A stretch of DNA of 64,000 nt from Linderina pennispora (taxonomy: Eukaryota > Kickxellomycota > Kickxellomycetes > Kickxellales > Kickxellaceae): positions 2,480,001-2,544,000 of the forward strand of contig NW_024468249.1 in NCBI RefSeq assembly GCF_002104995.1. Reading direction: 5' to 3'. Under the pieces are notes generated by a model. The model worked only from the letters and a program-made list of their open reading frames with translations, made no database searches and was not told the origin of the DNA. A program made the position numbers and the translations under genes. This document shows positions 1-11,151 of this stretch, one piece after another (the stretch's first letter is position 1; each line of letters begins with the position of its first letter).

Positions 1-26
1 CGTATCGTTACTGGAGACCAGGTGCT

Positions 27-785
27 TCACAGTTTTGATAGTGCGCAGCTGCTGGCTTGGCACAGACATATGGCCACAGTACTGCCTTCAGAAACCGACA
101 ATATGCTCTTTCCGTACGAAAGCCCTGGCAAGCCATCTGCCGATGGCCGCCCAGGCACCCTGTGGATCTGCAATGGCAGCACGCCACCGTCTTTGGGCAG
201 GCTAATTGCCAAGCCCGCGCCTTTTTGCCGTGGACTATCATGGCTCGGCCCTTCAACCAGCGGGCCCTCCGGAACTGTTATATCTGTATCTGCACGCACC
301 CGCGCCATATGTATATCATTATGCGGCAGCGGTGTCGAGATGGCGTCGTCAATACATTCCAGCATGTCTTTCAATGCTCGTTTCCGGGTCGCCAGCTCAA
401 ACTCGTTTATATGTGCCCGCGACGGCGATACCAGCGGGTCATTTGCTGCGCGAACACGACGTGCTGCCCGGCTAGGCGATAGTTGCGTCAGTGATGGCGT
501 AGAGTACGCGGGCTCCGTGAAGGTCTGGGCTCCCCATGGATTCCCGTAGAAATGGCTGCTCATCGGCGGGAGGGGGTCCACAGAGGTGCTGCCTGGCCTG
601 TCTAGTAAATGCCAACTCGGCTTGTGTGTCGCCTGGCTGCTGCGGTTTAAGGCTATGGTTGCTGTGGTTGTTGGTGACATTGACCGGTAGGGCCGAGCAT
701 ATACGACAGCGGGCCGTCTTTGGTGGTTTACAGTTGGGGCGGTCGAAAGCAACGAAAGAGACAGGAGGGAAAGAGCAGGCTGCAA
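27..785 (-). CDS. Unrecognised protein, probably incomplete
   Basis: An open frame of 252 codons runs leftwards and stops only 27 bases from the window edge. I do not recognise the family. The middle is Ser/Pro/Arg-rich and probably disordered. A short stretch near residues 130-150 (TRKRALKDMLECIDDAIS) could form an amphipathic helix. The start is uncertain: in-frame ATGs occur at codon 1, near codon 36 (MSPTTTATIA) and near codon 75 (MSSHFYGNPW). Most long genes in this part of the window carry one-base insertions, so the stop at 27 may be false and the gene may continue to the left. Overlapping frames on both strands show nothing better. Coding status is plausible but not certain. Confidence 0.4.
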   Translation of the reverse strand: MQPALSLLSLSLLSTAPTVNHQRRPAVVYARPYRSMSPTTTATIALNRSSQATHKPSWHLLDRPGSTSVDPLPPMSSHFYGNPWGAQTFTEPAYSTPSLTQLSPSRAARRVRAANDPLVSPSRAHINEFELATRKRALKDMLECIDDAISTPLPHNDIHMARVRADTDITVPEGPLVEGPSHDSPRQKGAGLAISLPKDGGVLPLQIHRVPGRPSADGLPGLSYGKSILSVSEGSTVAICLCQASSCALSKL

Positions 786-981
786 GGTCTAGAGTGGAAA
801 ATAGCAAACAATTAACGGAGAAAAACCGAACGGAAGTAGAGAAGCGCGAGGTGCTAGGTCACCTCTAAACGGGCCTACCAGGCCCTGACCAAATGCAACG
901 TCATACCCCGGGCCAATCAGCAGCAGTTCACATGTCGGAGGTCTTTTTTTGCATTTAGTTTCTCAGCCAAAAAACAAAAAA

Positions 982-1518
982 CTAAGCGTGTTCCTCGAGC
1001 TCGACCAGCACGCCGCCACAGTCTTTAGGATGCAAGAACACGACAGGCAGGTTGTGCGCTCCGATCTTGGGTTCCTCGCTCAGCGGCCTCACGCCCTTCT
1101 CCTTCAGCGTCTTCAGAGCCTCCTTGATGTTGTCGACGTTAATGCAAATGTGGTGGATTCCGCCGTTCTTGTTCTTGGCCAAAAAGCCTGCAATGGGGCT
1201 CTTGTCACCGTATGGATGCAGAAGCTCGATCTTGGTGTTCCCCAGCTCAACAAAGACCGTGTAGACGCCGTGGTCCGGCTGCGCAACGCTGTCGCTGACC
1301 TTGTTGGCCTGCATGATGTTGCGCCAGAACGACGTGGCCTGCTCCATGTCGGGCACCGCAATGGCGACGTGGTTCAGGTGGCCGAGCTTCCAGACCGGCG
1401 AGTCCTTGGTTGCGTCGGAGACAAACGAGCGGGTCATCGTGTAGGCTGGGCGGAGCGTCTTTGGGAAGGCAGTCTGGGTGGCGGTACAGCGACGCAGGGC
1501 AGTTGCTAAAAGGCGCAT
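982..1518 (-). CDS. MCEE: Methylmalonyl-CoA epimerase, mitochondrial
   Basis: The 178-residue product belongs to the vicinal-oxygen-chelate (glyoxalase-like) fold. It interconverts the R and S forms of methylmalonyl-CoA between propionyl-CoA carboxylase and the B12-dependent mutase. The epimerase core starts near residue 45 with LGHLNHVAIAVPDME, whose His is the usual first metal ligand. It continues with KIELLHPYGDKSPI, GGIHHICINVDNI (second metal His) and a C-terminal VELEEH carrying the last acidic ligand. About 40 residues in front are rich in Arg, Ser and Thr and lack acids, which suits a mitochondrial targeting peptide. The length matches animal and bacterial homologues plus a presequence. 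The ORF is unbroken. It lies 209 bp downstream of NEDD1 on the same strand. Confidence 0.93.
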   Translation of the reverse strand: MRLLATALRRCTATQTAFPKTLRPAYTMTRSFVSDATKDSPVWKLGHLNHVAIAVPDMEQATSFWRNIMQANKVSDSVAQPDHGVYTVFVELGNTKIELLHPYGDKSPIAGFLAKNKNGGIHHICINVDNIKEALKTLKEKGVRPLSEEPKIGAHNLPVVFLHPKDCGGVLVELEEHA

Positions 1519-1727
1519 TTATACAAAATTTCGAATATGAGAGGACGCGAAAGCGGAAGAAGATGGTATGCTGTCGATGGCAAGGGTACTAGGCGACAGG
1601 CTGGGACACAGGAGGCGCGTTTTTATATATAGTGACTTAAAAACAAAGGGAGCAGAGGCGAGCGGCGGCGCAGACACGAATCAGACAGGACAGTGTGCGA
1701 ATTTTCCCACCGTTTATCGTCCGCATC

Positions 1728-4700
1728 TTATCGCCACCGCTGCTGCTGCTGCTGCTGATGATGATGCTGTGTCGATGTGCTGACCCTGGAAATGCCGTTC
1801 GGACCGCCGGGCCGCTCTGCCAAGTCGCTCTCATCCAGCATGTTGTGGAAAGGGATATAGCGCATCAGACGCTCGTTCTCCTTGCGCAGCATCTCGATCT
1901 GTTGCCGCAGCGCCTGCGACTCAGCTGCCTCGCGCTGCAATCCCCGAAGCAGCTCCTGAACCACAAAGTGCTGCTTTATCATGTCCAGGTGCAGATTGCG
2001 GATCTCGCCGCGGATTTGCTCGCGCATCGGCACAAGAGCATCGACTAGCGCGCTCTGCAGAACACTGCTACCCACCGACGGCGAACCAGTTCCACTCGCC
2101 CCTTGCGACTTTGGTGCTCCGCTGGTCGCCGTCTGCTTCGACGAGGAGGCATCGGAGACCGTAGTAGGCAGTGTCGGCCGCTGCTTAGCGGATACCAGGA
2201 CCTTGGCAAGCGGAATCGCCTCCTTCTGCAGCTGCTGACTTCTGGGCTGCATTGCGCGGCTAGGCGGTGACTTTGCAGAGATATCAGCACCAGTGGCTGC
2301 AGATCTGGGGGCTGCACGTTTCTGCACAGGCGGACGCTGCTCAGCCGATCGCACAGGAGGGGTGGGGGCGGGGCGGGGGGCGGGGCGGTTTCTGGTGCGG
2401 GCACAGGCTCGGAATCGAAATCGGAAAGTCGGCGAGGCACCTTGGACGGGCTCAATGACGCCTTCAGGGTTGGCTTGGGCTTGTACCGCCGCTCATCCAC
2501 ATACTCGTCGAAATCCTCATCCTCCTCATTCTGGGCAGTTCTGAGCCGATACTGCGAGCCATGTCCAAACTCTTGGCCAGACAGCCGCTCCGCTGGAGGC
2601 TCGGATCTTCTGGCTTTTGCAGGAGTCTTTGCAGCTGGCTTAGCAAACCCGTCCCCCTCTTCAAAATGATCCTCATCATCTTCTTTTTGGACGGCCCGGG
2701 GCTGGTATCTTGTGCTGCGCATGTACTCCGCCTCTGTCGACCGCTCGGTTCTTCTGGCGGCCGCTGGGGTTCTCGGGGCACGTTCAACATACTCCTGTTT
2801 ATCCTCTTCCTCTTCTTCCTCCTCCTCCTCCTCCACAGCGGGCTCTGGGTCTGCCCTATACGAGGGCCTCTGTTTCTCCCTAATCTCCTCGTCCAAGGAC
2901 CGATCGACCTGCCGCACCAGCGGTCTGGCAACCTTTGTCTCATGTCGCTTGGCCACAGCAGCAAACACTGGGGACTCCTTCTCCTCAACCTCCTGTCTGC
3001 GCGACGGTAGCCCTACATGGCGCATCCATGGCTTGGGCGTATACTTGGAGGTGCCTTTTGGTGCCTGTCCTCGGCACCAGATCTTCCTCGACAGATTCCT
3101 TCGAGTACTTTGGCGGTGCCCTGCTCAAGAACCGGACCGCCGACCGCTTTGCCGACTTTGGCTCATTGGCGACCCTAGGCGTACGCTCAAAGCCCTGTAC
3201 AGCTCTCCGCTTAGGCATCGGCTCAAAATCCCGCTCGTACTCGAGCATCTGCGCCTGCCGGCGCTTCTCAATCGATCTCGCCGACCGCGGGCTAATCGCA
3301 CTAAATTCGTTCGCCCTACCAGGCGTTTTCAGTGACGGGGCCGGCTTGCGGGACTCTTGTGGTTCTGCAAAGTCTATCGTCGTTTTCTTCTTCTGGCTGC
3401 TCTTCAGCTGAGCTATCAGCTTGCTGACCATCTTTGATGGTGTCTTGTCGGGCCGCGGCGATTCGTCCATCTCGCCACGGCGGCCGCGGACAATGTGCTG
3501 CTTCTCGCGCTCCGGTGTAAACATTTCCATCATCGAATCGCCCATATCGTGCCTCTCCTCTGCCGCCTCGTCTTCCGCTGGCTCTGCGTAGCGAAGAGGC
3601 TCAGCTGGACTGAAGTCAAATTCGTCGTCGAAATCCTCCAAATGGTGCTGGTCGGCGTCTGGGCCTGTAGCATGCATCTGCTCTAGCTCGTCGTGCTGTA
3701 CCGGAAGGTCGGGATCCTCAGCATACTTCATGTGGCCATGAGCCACTGGCAATGCCTTTCTGTGGTCCGCGCGTACCGGCTCCCTGGCCATAGGCTTCGG
3801 TGGTGATAGCATTTCCATGAACGAGCGATCCTTGGCAATCATGCTAACGCTCTCCAAATCGTCGTCTTGGTGCTGCACAGCGTTCTCCGGGCTCCCAAAC
3901 TCCTCGGTCTCTTGGCGCGACGTGATTCCAAGTGCATTGCTCGGACCGCGGTTCCTTCTTATGCGCACTCTCGAGCAGCTGGTTCAGAACCTGGCGGTGG
4001 TGAGCCTTGATCGCCGGATTATGAGGCGGTCTCACGCTGTCACGCTGCGTGGGTTCGGTCGACCTAGTACCAGTAGCTCTAGGCTCACGGCCCACAACCC
4101 GACTACTCGGAGGAGCCGCTGTTGGCCTCGCACGCCTGTGATCACTGCCAATCCCACTGTCATCAGAACTACCGCCGCTTTTCCTCACAGACGACCTCAT
4201 GGTCACCCCACTAGGCCGCCGCCCGGTCGCCACTGGCATCGCGCTCTGCTCAAACGCAAAATCAATACTGACCAAGGGCTTGCGTGTCGCTACCCTGTGC
4301 TTCCACAGCGGAGTCCTCGAGCCTCGCAGATCATACACCAGCACATCGCCGTCAATGGTGCCTACGCCGACCACGACTGGTGATTGGTGGCACGCAAGGC
4401 ACGTAAGTGGGGCCTCGGCCATCACCGAAATCGCGATTTGATCTCTGCACAACCGTATCCGTCAGAACCATCTTGCCATCGAGCCCCGCGCTCACCACAT
4501 AGTTCAGGTTTGCCGGGTGGAACTTCAATGCGCACACGGGCGCGCTATGCACGTGTGCAAATGTCTTGGCTGGTGCCTCGACCGTACCGCGTCGCGTCAA
4601 ACAGCTGCAGCAACCCGTCTTCGCTACCCACCATCAGCTGGCGTGCGCGCACTAGCCGAAAAGTCCATGCTCAACATTGCGCGGTGCGTTGCCGACCGAA

Positions 4701-5253
4701 GCTCTGTGCGGGTGTTGTACACCAAGTTGTAGAGCGCAATCTCACCGCCCTTCCGTGTCGCGCTTGCCACCAGACGCCTCTTGGCGCTTACGGACATACA
4801 CGCGATATCGTTGTCGTGTGTCTGGCAGGTCTGCGCAAAGCTTGTGCTTGCAAAATCCCACCGCCGCACCTGGCGGCTCGTGTTGTCTGCAATAAACATC
4901 GACTCGGAGTTGCTGCCATAGTGCTGAATTGCCACGATATCCGAAATGTCATCTTCGTTGCCGGGAATGTCCATTATTGGCTCGCCAGAGGCACTGAACT
5001 GCCGCATATACGGACCTTTCCCGCCCACCACAAACGTGCTGCCGTCCGTCGACCACGAAACCACCTTGATCTCATTTACACTGTCCCGCATGCTTCCTGC
5101 GGTGTAGGATTTGTTGTGTGAGACGCTGTAGCCGGTAGAGGTGGCCCCGCGTCGGAGGGTAGCATAATTGGAGCTACTCTGTTGATTGTTAGAGGCAATG
5201 GCCAAATCCCACACGCGAACTATGTCGCTGGTGGCAGCCACGAGCGAATGCAT
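1728..5253 (-). CDS. NEDD1: NEDD1-like WD40 gamma-tubulin ring adaptor (frameshifted)
   Basis: NEDD1 brings the gamma-tubulin ring complex to spindle poles. Six overlapping frames join into one protein of about 1170 residues if about seven extra bases are removed. One such base lies near 4630 and another near 4577. The N-terminal third (5253 to about 4200) has WD-repeat pieces such as SDIVRVWDLA, FVVGGKGPYMRQF, VVSAGLDGKMVL and GDVLVYDLRG. The long middle is charged and disordered. The C-terminus (1750-2100) holds a helical block with LHLDMIKQHFVVQELL and IEMLRKENERLMRYIP, resembling the conserved NEDD1 C-terminal gamma-tubulin-binding coiled coil. A CAG run near 1738-1755 adds a short Gln tract close to the end. 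Start MHSLVAATSDIVRVW fits a WD propeller. Yeasts lack a clear orthologue, so its presence here is informative. Confidence 0.8.
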
Positions 5254-5325
5254 GACTGAACTGGAGAGTATACTGGAGCGCTGGATTAGAGTTGCTTAAA
5301 TACTAGGACCAAATTCACGACAGAC

Positions 5326-5420
5326 AAAAAAAAAGGTAAACAGGGAAAGCCCGTGTGTCAGTAAACGCGCAAAACGCGTCGGTTATTCGGTGTTGGATCA
5401 GCAGGTTTGGTTAGCTGATC
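5326..5420. promoter_or_regulatory. Divergent NEDD1/MGS1 promoter: A-tract and GATC pair
   Basis: The 250 bp between the two start codons contain a run of nine A (5326-5334) and two GATC sites (5396-5399 and 5417-5420, the second as CTGATCAG). The same pairing of poly(A) and GATC recurs in other divergent promoters of the window. Function is inferred from recurrence only. Confidence 0.4.
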
Positions 5421-5503
5421 AGCCAGGTCCGCTCAAAAGACCGCAGCCTCAGGAGCAGCATCAAACACAGCAGCTTTTCATCTCACTACAATATTACTTC
5501 ACA

Positions 5504-7099
5504 ATGAGCAGCAGCAGCATCGTCGCCTGCCCAATTTGCAACAAGAGCGTGCCTGAGTGGTACATGAACGACCACCTGGATCGCGAGTGCCAGGGAGTTG
5601 GCGAACCTGCTGCCGGTGCCGTGGACGATGAGCCTGTGACGCCCAGCCGCAAGCGCACCAAGCCTGCTTCGCCGTTCCTCATATCTCCGTCAAAAGGGTC
5701 GCCAGTGTCAAAACGACCACGCTCTGGCTCCCAGCACTTATCCAGACCGCCCGCGTTGATTCACTCGCAGTCACTGCAGTCGCCGAAGCAAGCCGATCCG
5801 TTCCTCGATAGCGCAACACGCGACAAACCAAAGACAGTGGATATGCCAGCAGATGACGAAGAGAAGCGGCGCAGCAATAAGCAGCTCCCTTTGGCCGAAC
5901 GCCTGCGTCCCATGTCGCTTGACACGTTTGTCGGGCAGCAAGACCTTGTTGGCCCTACAGGGATGCTGCGGCGTATCATTGAAAATGACCAGGTCACATC
6001 TATGATCTTCTGGGGCAACCCCGGGCTGGGCAAAACCACGCTAGCACGCATCATTGCCCGGCGCACCAAAGCCGTGTTCAAGGAGATGAGTGCTGTAACG
6101 CAGAACACATCTGATGTGAAGAAGGTCATTGAGGAGGCTGGCAACATTAACAGGCTGGCAAGGAAGCGCACCATCCTGTTTCTCGACGAAATCCACAGGT
6201 TCAACAAGGCTCAGCAGGACGTGTTTCTGCCGTATCTCGAGCGCGGCCAGATCACCTTGATCGGGGCCACCACGGAGAATCCATCATTCAAGCTCAATAG
6301 CGCGCTGCTGAGCCGCTGCCGCGTGTTCCGCCTTGGTAACCTTACTGGAAGACGACATCGAGTGCATCGCCCAGAGAGCCGCCAAGCTGAAGCAAGAGGA
6401 CCTCGGTGAAACGCAGGCAGGCCTGGACAACGAGGTGGCCAAGTACGTGGCTTCTGTCAGCGATGGCGATGCCCGTGTCCGCCATCAACACTGTTGATCT
6501 GGCCATGAGCGCCCTGCCAAGCCACACCCCGCCACAAGCAGTGTCGCTCGACGACATAAAAAACGCGCTGCAGCGCACACACATGGTCTACGGAGCCGAA
6601 GAGCACTTTTGACTTGATCTCGGCCCTCCACAAGAGCGTGCGTGGCAGCGACGCCAATGCCGCTCTGTACTGGCTTGGCCGCATTCTGGCTGGAGGCGAC
6701 GACCCGCTGTACGTTACACGGCGCATGATCCGCATGGCCTCCGAGGACATTGGCCTCGCAGATAACAACGCATTGCCGCTGGCTGTATCGGCATTCCATG
6801 CGTGCCAGGCGATAGGAATGCCCGAGTGCGATACGATTTTGGCCCACTGCATTACATATTTGGCCAGGGCTCCGAAAAGCGTCGAGACGTACAAGGCATA
6901 CAAGAGAGTCAAGGCGACGCTGCAGGACGAGAACCCATGGCCTGTGCCGCTACATTTACGCAACGCGCCGACGACTATGATGAAAAACATGGGGTACAGC
7001 TTGGGATACAAGTATAACCCAGACTACGAAGGGCCTGTGGACCAGATTTACTTGCCAGACAGTATGAAGGACCGCAACTTCTTCACAGACGGAAGCTAG
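5504..7099 (+). CDS. MGS1: MGS1/WRNIP1 AAA+ ATPase (frameshifted)
   Basis: This RarA/Mgs1/WRNIP1-type clamp-loader-like ATPase acts at stalled replication forks. From the ATG at 5504 the protein opens with a UBZ-type ubiquitin-binding zinc finger (CPICNK, then HLDREC). A Ser/Lys-rich linker follows, then the AAA+ core: Walker [10 protein letters not shown], Walker [10 protein letters not shown] and sensor-1 GATTENPSF. Three surplus bases (about 6347, 6476 and 6610) break the frame. Removing each gives continuous sequence ([14 protein letters not shown], then [13 protein letters not shown], then [13 protein letters not shown]). The C-terminal domain has [24 protein letters not shown], cut here as [12 protein letters not shown] and ASEDIGLAD, the family hallmark. 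The corrected length is about 530 residues, normal for the family. An upstream in-frame leucine/methionine start was rejected because the zinc finger begins right after 5504. Confidence 0.93.
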
Positions 7100-7206
7100 G
7101 ATAAAGACATTTGGCGCTTCTCTGATACGACAGAGATGTAGAGCTAAAGGAGGGACGGGCTTAAATACACTAGACAAAAAAAAAACAAAAGGGTGAAAAA
7201 GCGAGG

Positions 7207-8604
7207 CTAGAGCATAGGCTGCTGCCGTTGCTGCTGGAGTTTCTTGTACATGCCGTCAAACGCCGAGGGTTTGCGGGAGGCCGACAGCCTGGGCATTCTG
7301 TCAAGGTCAGTCAAGAAATCCCTGACTTCCTCGCGGTATGCCTCCTCGGGGTCAACCACATCATCGACAATCAGCGAGAACAGCCTCGAGTCAAGATCGT
7401 CCGATGTCCTGCGAGTCAAGCAACATGGTGCCGCTGGTCTTGTTCGAGCGCACAGGCGTCCGGGGCTGCGGCACTGCTGGGTCCTTGACCACCGCTGCAA
7501 AAAGAGACATGTCAAAGCCCCAGTCCGACAGCAGCGACTCCATTTCGGCAGCCGTGCGGATGCCTGTGGACGGCGGCAGAGCAATCTGCACGCCCTCCGA
7601 CGGGCTCGAAATGTGGTTGTACTGGATGTTCCAGCCCGTAGCCGCCAGCTTTTCCAAAAGCCGGGTCAGCAGTAGCGTATGTCTCTGCTGCATCTTCTGT
7701 GCATCCGCAAGCATCTGGGCGACATCTGCCGACGACGCCTGCTGCCCCGCCGCCAGCTGCGACATTGCCGATACTGTGTATGGCACCGTCACCAGAACAC
7801 AGTGCTCTACTGGCACCGCTTCAGTAATTGCTGCCGCAGCTGGGTGCGGATCGGCCTGCTCTGCTGGCTTATGCACGCTCTCTGCTGGCTTCTCCGCCTT
7901 GCGAGCCTTCATCCTGTAGCCTGCCTTCAATGGCTTTGCTTGCATCACATCTCCGCCATCGTGCATTGACAGCAGTCGGATGCGCGTCTCATTGGCAAAT
8001 GGCGTCGCCAGCGATAGATCTTTGCGCTGCTGTGTCATCACACTCGCCATCGTCTGTCTCTGCAACAACGCTACAACTCTTGCTGACGACATCGTCCGCG
8101 ACGCTGAATGGAAGCTGCGCGCAAATGACCGTGCATACGGCGACCAACGTCCGCCAGGTCCAAATGCCCACCGATCCAGGGCCCGCCATCCGCCCTGATG
8201 CTCCCGGTCCCGCCCGCATAGCCTGACCCAGCGACTGTGTTATCGCCCGCAGATAGCCGCGTGCGCCTGCAGTCCTCACAGCGCCAGCACGCGATTTCAG
8301 CATCATACGTGCTGCCCAGCCTGGTCCCTGCGGCATCACCATGCGCAGACGGGCCGCAGCAGTCTTGCTGAACGCCTTGGAAGGCTGCGCTTTTAGCCGC
8401 ATTACGGGCGATGGCGCTGCTGCTGCCACGGATATAGTCGAGGAACCGTGTCCACCACTTGCCGCCACCACGGGGAGTCCGACCCAGCGACGAGCTGTGC
8501 TGTGTGTATGTCTGGTAGGCAGCCTTGCTACCGAGGCTCTGCCTGGCTACTCGTGCCGCCACAGCCGTGGCGTGCGCCTTTTTCAGAGCTGCCAGAGCCA
8601 ACAT
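7207..8604 (-). CDS. Unrecognised protein with a membrane segment, possibly mitochondrial (frameshifted)
   Basis: Four successive frames join into about 464 residues if three single extra bases are removed. The frame steps each time in the direction of one added base. The N-terminus (MLALAALKKAHATAVAARVA) is basic and free of acids, as in mitochondrial presequences. Near residue 150 a hydrophobic stretch (TWRTLVAVCTVICAQLPFSV) could cross a membrane once. The centre carries AQMLADAQKMQQRHTLLLT followed by a weakly conserved-looking C-terminal domain with SLLSDWGFDMSLF and DPEEAYREEVRDFLTDL. I do not recognise the family. Topology would place the C-terminal half in the intermembrane space if the presequence reading is right. 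It converges with MGS1, 107 bp apart. Confidence 0.6.
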
Positions 8605-8916
8605 ATGTCTGATAGATATAGAGATAAAAAAAGGTGACTGCGAATTGAAAAGAGACTGGCAAAAATAAAAATATGCGAGAAAAGGAAAGATGGAAAGGGC
8701 CGAAATTGCCAGCCAGAATCCTTGGTCTTGGCAAAAAAATTCCCCTGCTGCTTGTCCGCCAGCCAGCCGCCAGCCAACCAGCTTTACCGACTGTCATGTG
8801 ACTGTGACACAGGCTTGTTTATGCTGCCACCAATTTCCGAGCTGCACACCATATCCACAGACACTGGCGCATGTACAGAAGTAAAACTGAATGCAATACG
8901 AGAAAATAAAACTATC
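8605..8916. other. Intergenic, 312 bp
   Basis: This holds the promoter of the leftward unknown gene and the 3' flank of the carboxypeptidase. A-runs near 8627-8633 and 8660-8670 and CCAGCC/CAGCCAACCAGC repeats near 8758-8780 are visible. No gene is seen. Confidence 0.5.
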
Positions 8917-10525
8917 TTATGACAAATGCTGCTGGGTGACAAACTGCATCAGCATGTATAGCGAGGCCTCTGGCTGATAGAATGGCACCTCGTGTCCGGC
9001 CTCATACACCCTCAAAAACGTCAAATTATCGGCATTCAAGAACTGCCCAGCCGGAACGCCAGTCCCGTTCTTAGCCGGCCACGACCAATTGCTGACCCTG
9101 GAGTTCGCAAACCTGCTTTTCCCTTGCCAGTTAAGCGCTTTCGCAACCGCGACCGTACCGTACCAGTTACATATGAAGTCAGCGTCGCCACTATACAGCA
9201 GCACCGGCAATTGTCGGCCCAGGATGTATTCCAGCGAGGACGATTGCCGATCGCGAGATCTCGTCGGTTGTTGATGCAAACAGATCGAATATAGAGTCCG
9301 AGCATTCCTGGTACGTTATTGACGAGGAGGCCCCTACGGCATCGACAAACGCGCTGGTACGCAGAAAAACTGACGTAGTCGTCGGGCACCATGCGCGCGC
9401 CCTGCCGCACATCGTATGTGCTTACCGCCGTCGTCCAGTTCAGTGCGCCGTTGCAGTACGAATCTGCTGCTGCACACACGTCCCTGAGTCGCCAGCGCTC
9501 CATTTCAATCCCCACGCACCCCTCGCGGCGCATACCCTCGGAGCTCTGCCCTTTGCTTGCCGCATAACACTCTGTCAGCATGCGGATGCACTGTGGATTC
9601 ACCGTGTTCTTCAGGATCGAGCATTGCCGCGCACTGAACATTGGCGGGTATGACGACCGACATCCTATCTTGTAGTACGTTGGCGTCTGCAGAGCATAAT
9701 CAAACATACCATTGCCGATGCCGATTCCTCGCAGAGGAAGGTGTCGGAATCCGCGCTGCCGCAGGTCTTCTGACTGCTCTAGTTGGTCGTTCATGTGCAG
9801 AAGGTATTCAGTGAACACAGGGATGTACCGACCCGCGTATGATTCGCCAAATATATGCATGTTGTCTATTGCCCGCTCGCCGTTCCGGGACGCCTCGTCT
9901 TGCAGAAACGCGTACACCGCCTGCATCGTCCGCCATGCCGTGTCTGTCGCCGCCTCTGTTGAATTAGGCATCTTTCCGTGTGAGAATCCGGTGCCTACGG
10001 GCTGGTCAATATACACAATATCGGCCACAGAATTCCATGACCATGGATTGCGCTCCACCCGGTGCGGCAGTGCCTTGCGCGCGATATCCGACATGTCCTT
10101 GGAGAATCGCACGCTTGGCACGTACAGGCACGGTCCGTTCTCTTGCCAGTTGGCAATCTGGGATGAGCAGCCTGGCCCGCCCGAGAACCAAAACACCAAT
10201 GGAACGCTGTCGTTTTCCTTTTTGAACTCTGGATGCAGGCGTACCCGTGACCCAAAGTACCAGAAGAACACGTGTTTGTCGTCGTCCAGGTCAACGTACC
10301 CAGAGTGCTGTCGTACGTCTGGATCACACAGATTGGGCTGTTTTAGCCGCATCGGCGGTGGATTGCGCGCTGCTGGTGAGAGGCATTGGGCACGTCGGTG
10401 CGGGCGCACGCTCCGGATTGCCTTGGGTGGTCCTGTAAATGGCTGTCGCTAGCCTGGCCGTCACCGTCCATATATTTAGCGAAAGCAGGAAACACTACTA
10501 CCAACGTTACCACTAGATTCCCCAT
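8917..10525 (-). CDS. Secreted serine carboxypeptidase, family S10 (frameshifted)
   Basis: A carboxypeptidase Y/KEX1-type enzyme that removes C-terminal residues in the vacuole or outside the cell. The start at 10525 gives a signal peptide (MGNLVVTLVVVFPAFA). The mature part has CDPDVRQHSGYVDL, then oxyanion-hole motif WFSGGPGCSS, then IDQPVGTGFS, then the nucleophile motif IFGESYAGRYIP (Ser). The Asp is in LLYSGDADFICNWYG and the His in YEAGHEVPFYQPE near the C-terminus. Paired cysteines in the insertion domain support secretion. Two extra bases lie between about 9260 and 9420. The signal-peptide frame is offset from the body near 10400, needing two extra bases or one lost base. The corrected length is about 534 residues, normal for S10. 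No C-terminal membrane anchor is seen, so it resembles soluble carboxypeptidase Y rather than KEX1. Confidence 0.9.
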
Positions 10526-11151
10526 GGTGTAGAACGTAGTAATAGTGCAACTAGAAAGTATAAAAAAAGCTGTGTTGGAAGCAGGGAAAGGCTCTAGACT
10601 AGGAAACAAAACAGGGATGCAGACTCTCGCGATATATGGCAGAATAATCCCCGGGGACAGACGCCGCACAGGGGCAATATTTGGCGCGATGTGGGCAGAC
10701 TCCAGGCTCTGTTGGGCAGTACATACATGCTAAAACACACCAATGTTTTAAAGCTATGCAATTGTGTGGTCCCAGTTGTCTTGGTTTCGCGGGCTCGGCC
10801 ATGAGAGCAAGTCTGGCCATCCCCGGATTCTGTCCATACACGTCTCATTGAGCCTGTCCTGTAGCCAGAGCTGTGGGTTTACCATTATATTAATTCTTGC
10901 TGGATAGATGTGGGGAGATCAAGCCTGGCAAAGTAAGAAGTAGAGAAGGCGGGTGGCTGATCGCACTGTTTCCCCTTCATCGCCAGGATCCGGGAAGAGA
11001 GGCATGCACTATAGATGACCAGCAAGTCATCGTGTACCCCACGCAGCTAATGTGCTCTCCACTCCCTATGCTTAATCGCTGACGGCCAACCCCAGCTATG
11101 CTCCCCCTCTGACTAGCGGGCGAACGAGAGGCAGCAGCTGTGTCTAATGCC
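10526..11151. other. Intergenic, 626 bp
   Basis: This lies between the carboxypeptidase start and the UPF3 stop. Short frames here overlap on both strands and resemble no family. I see no RNA gene or repeat. It probably holds the carboxypeptidase promoter and the UPF3 3' region. Confidence 0.4.
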
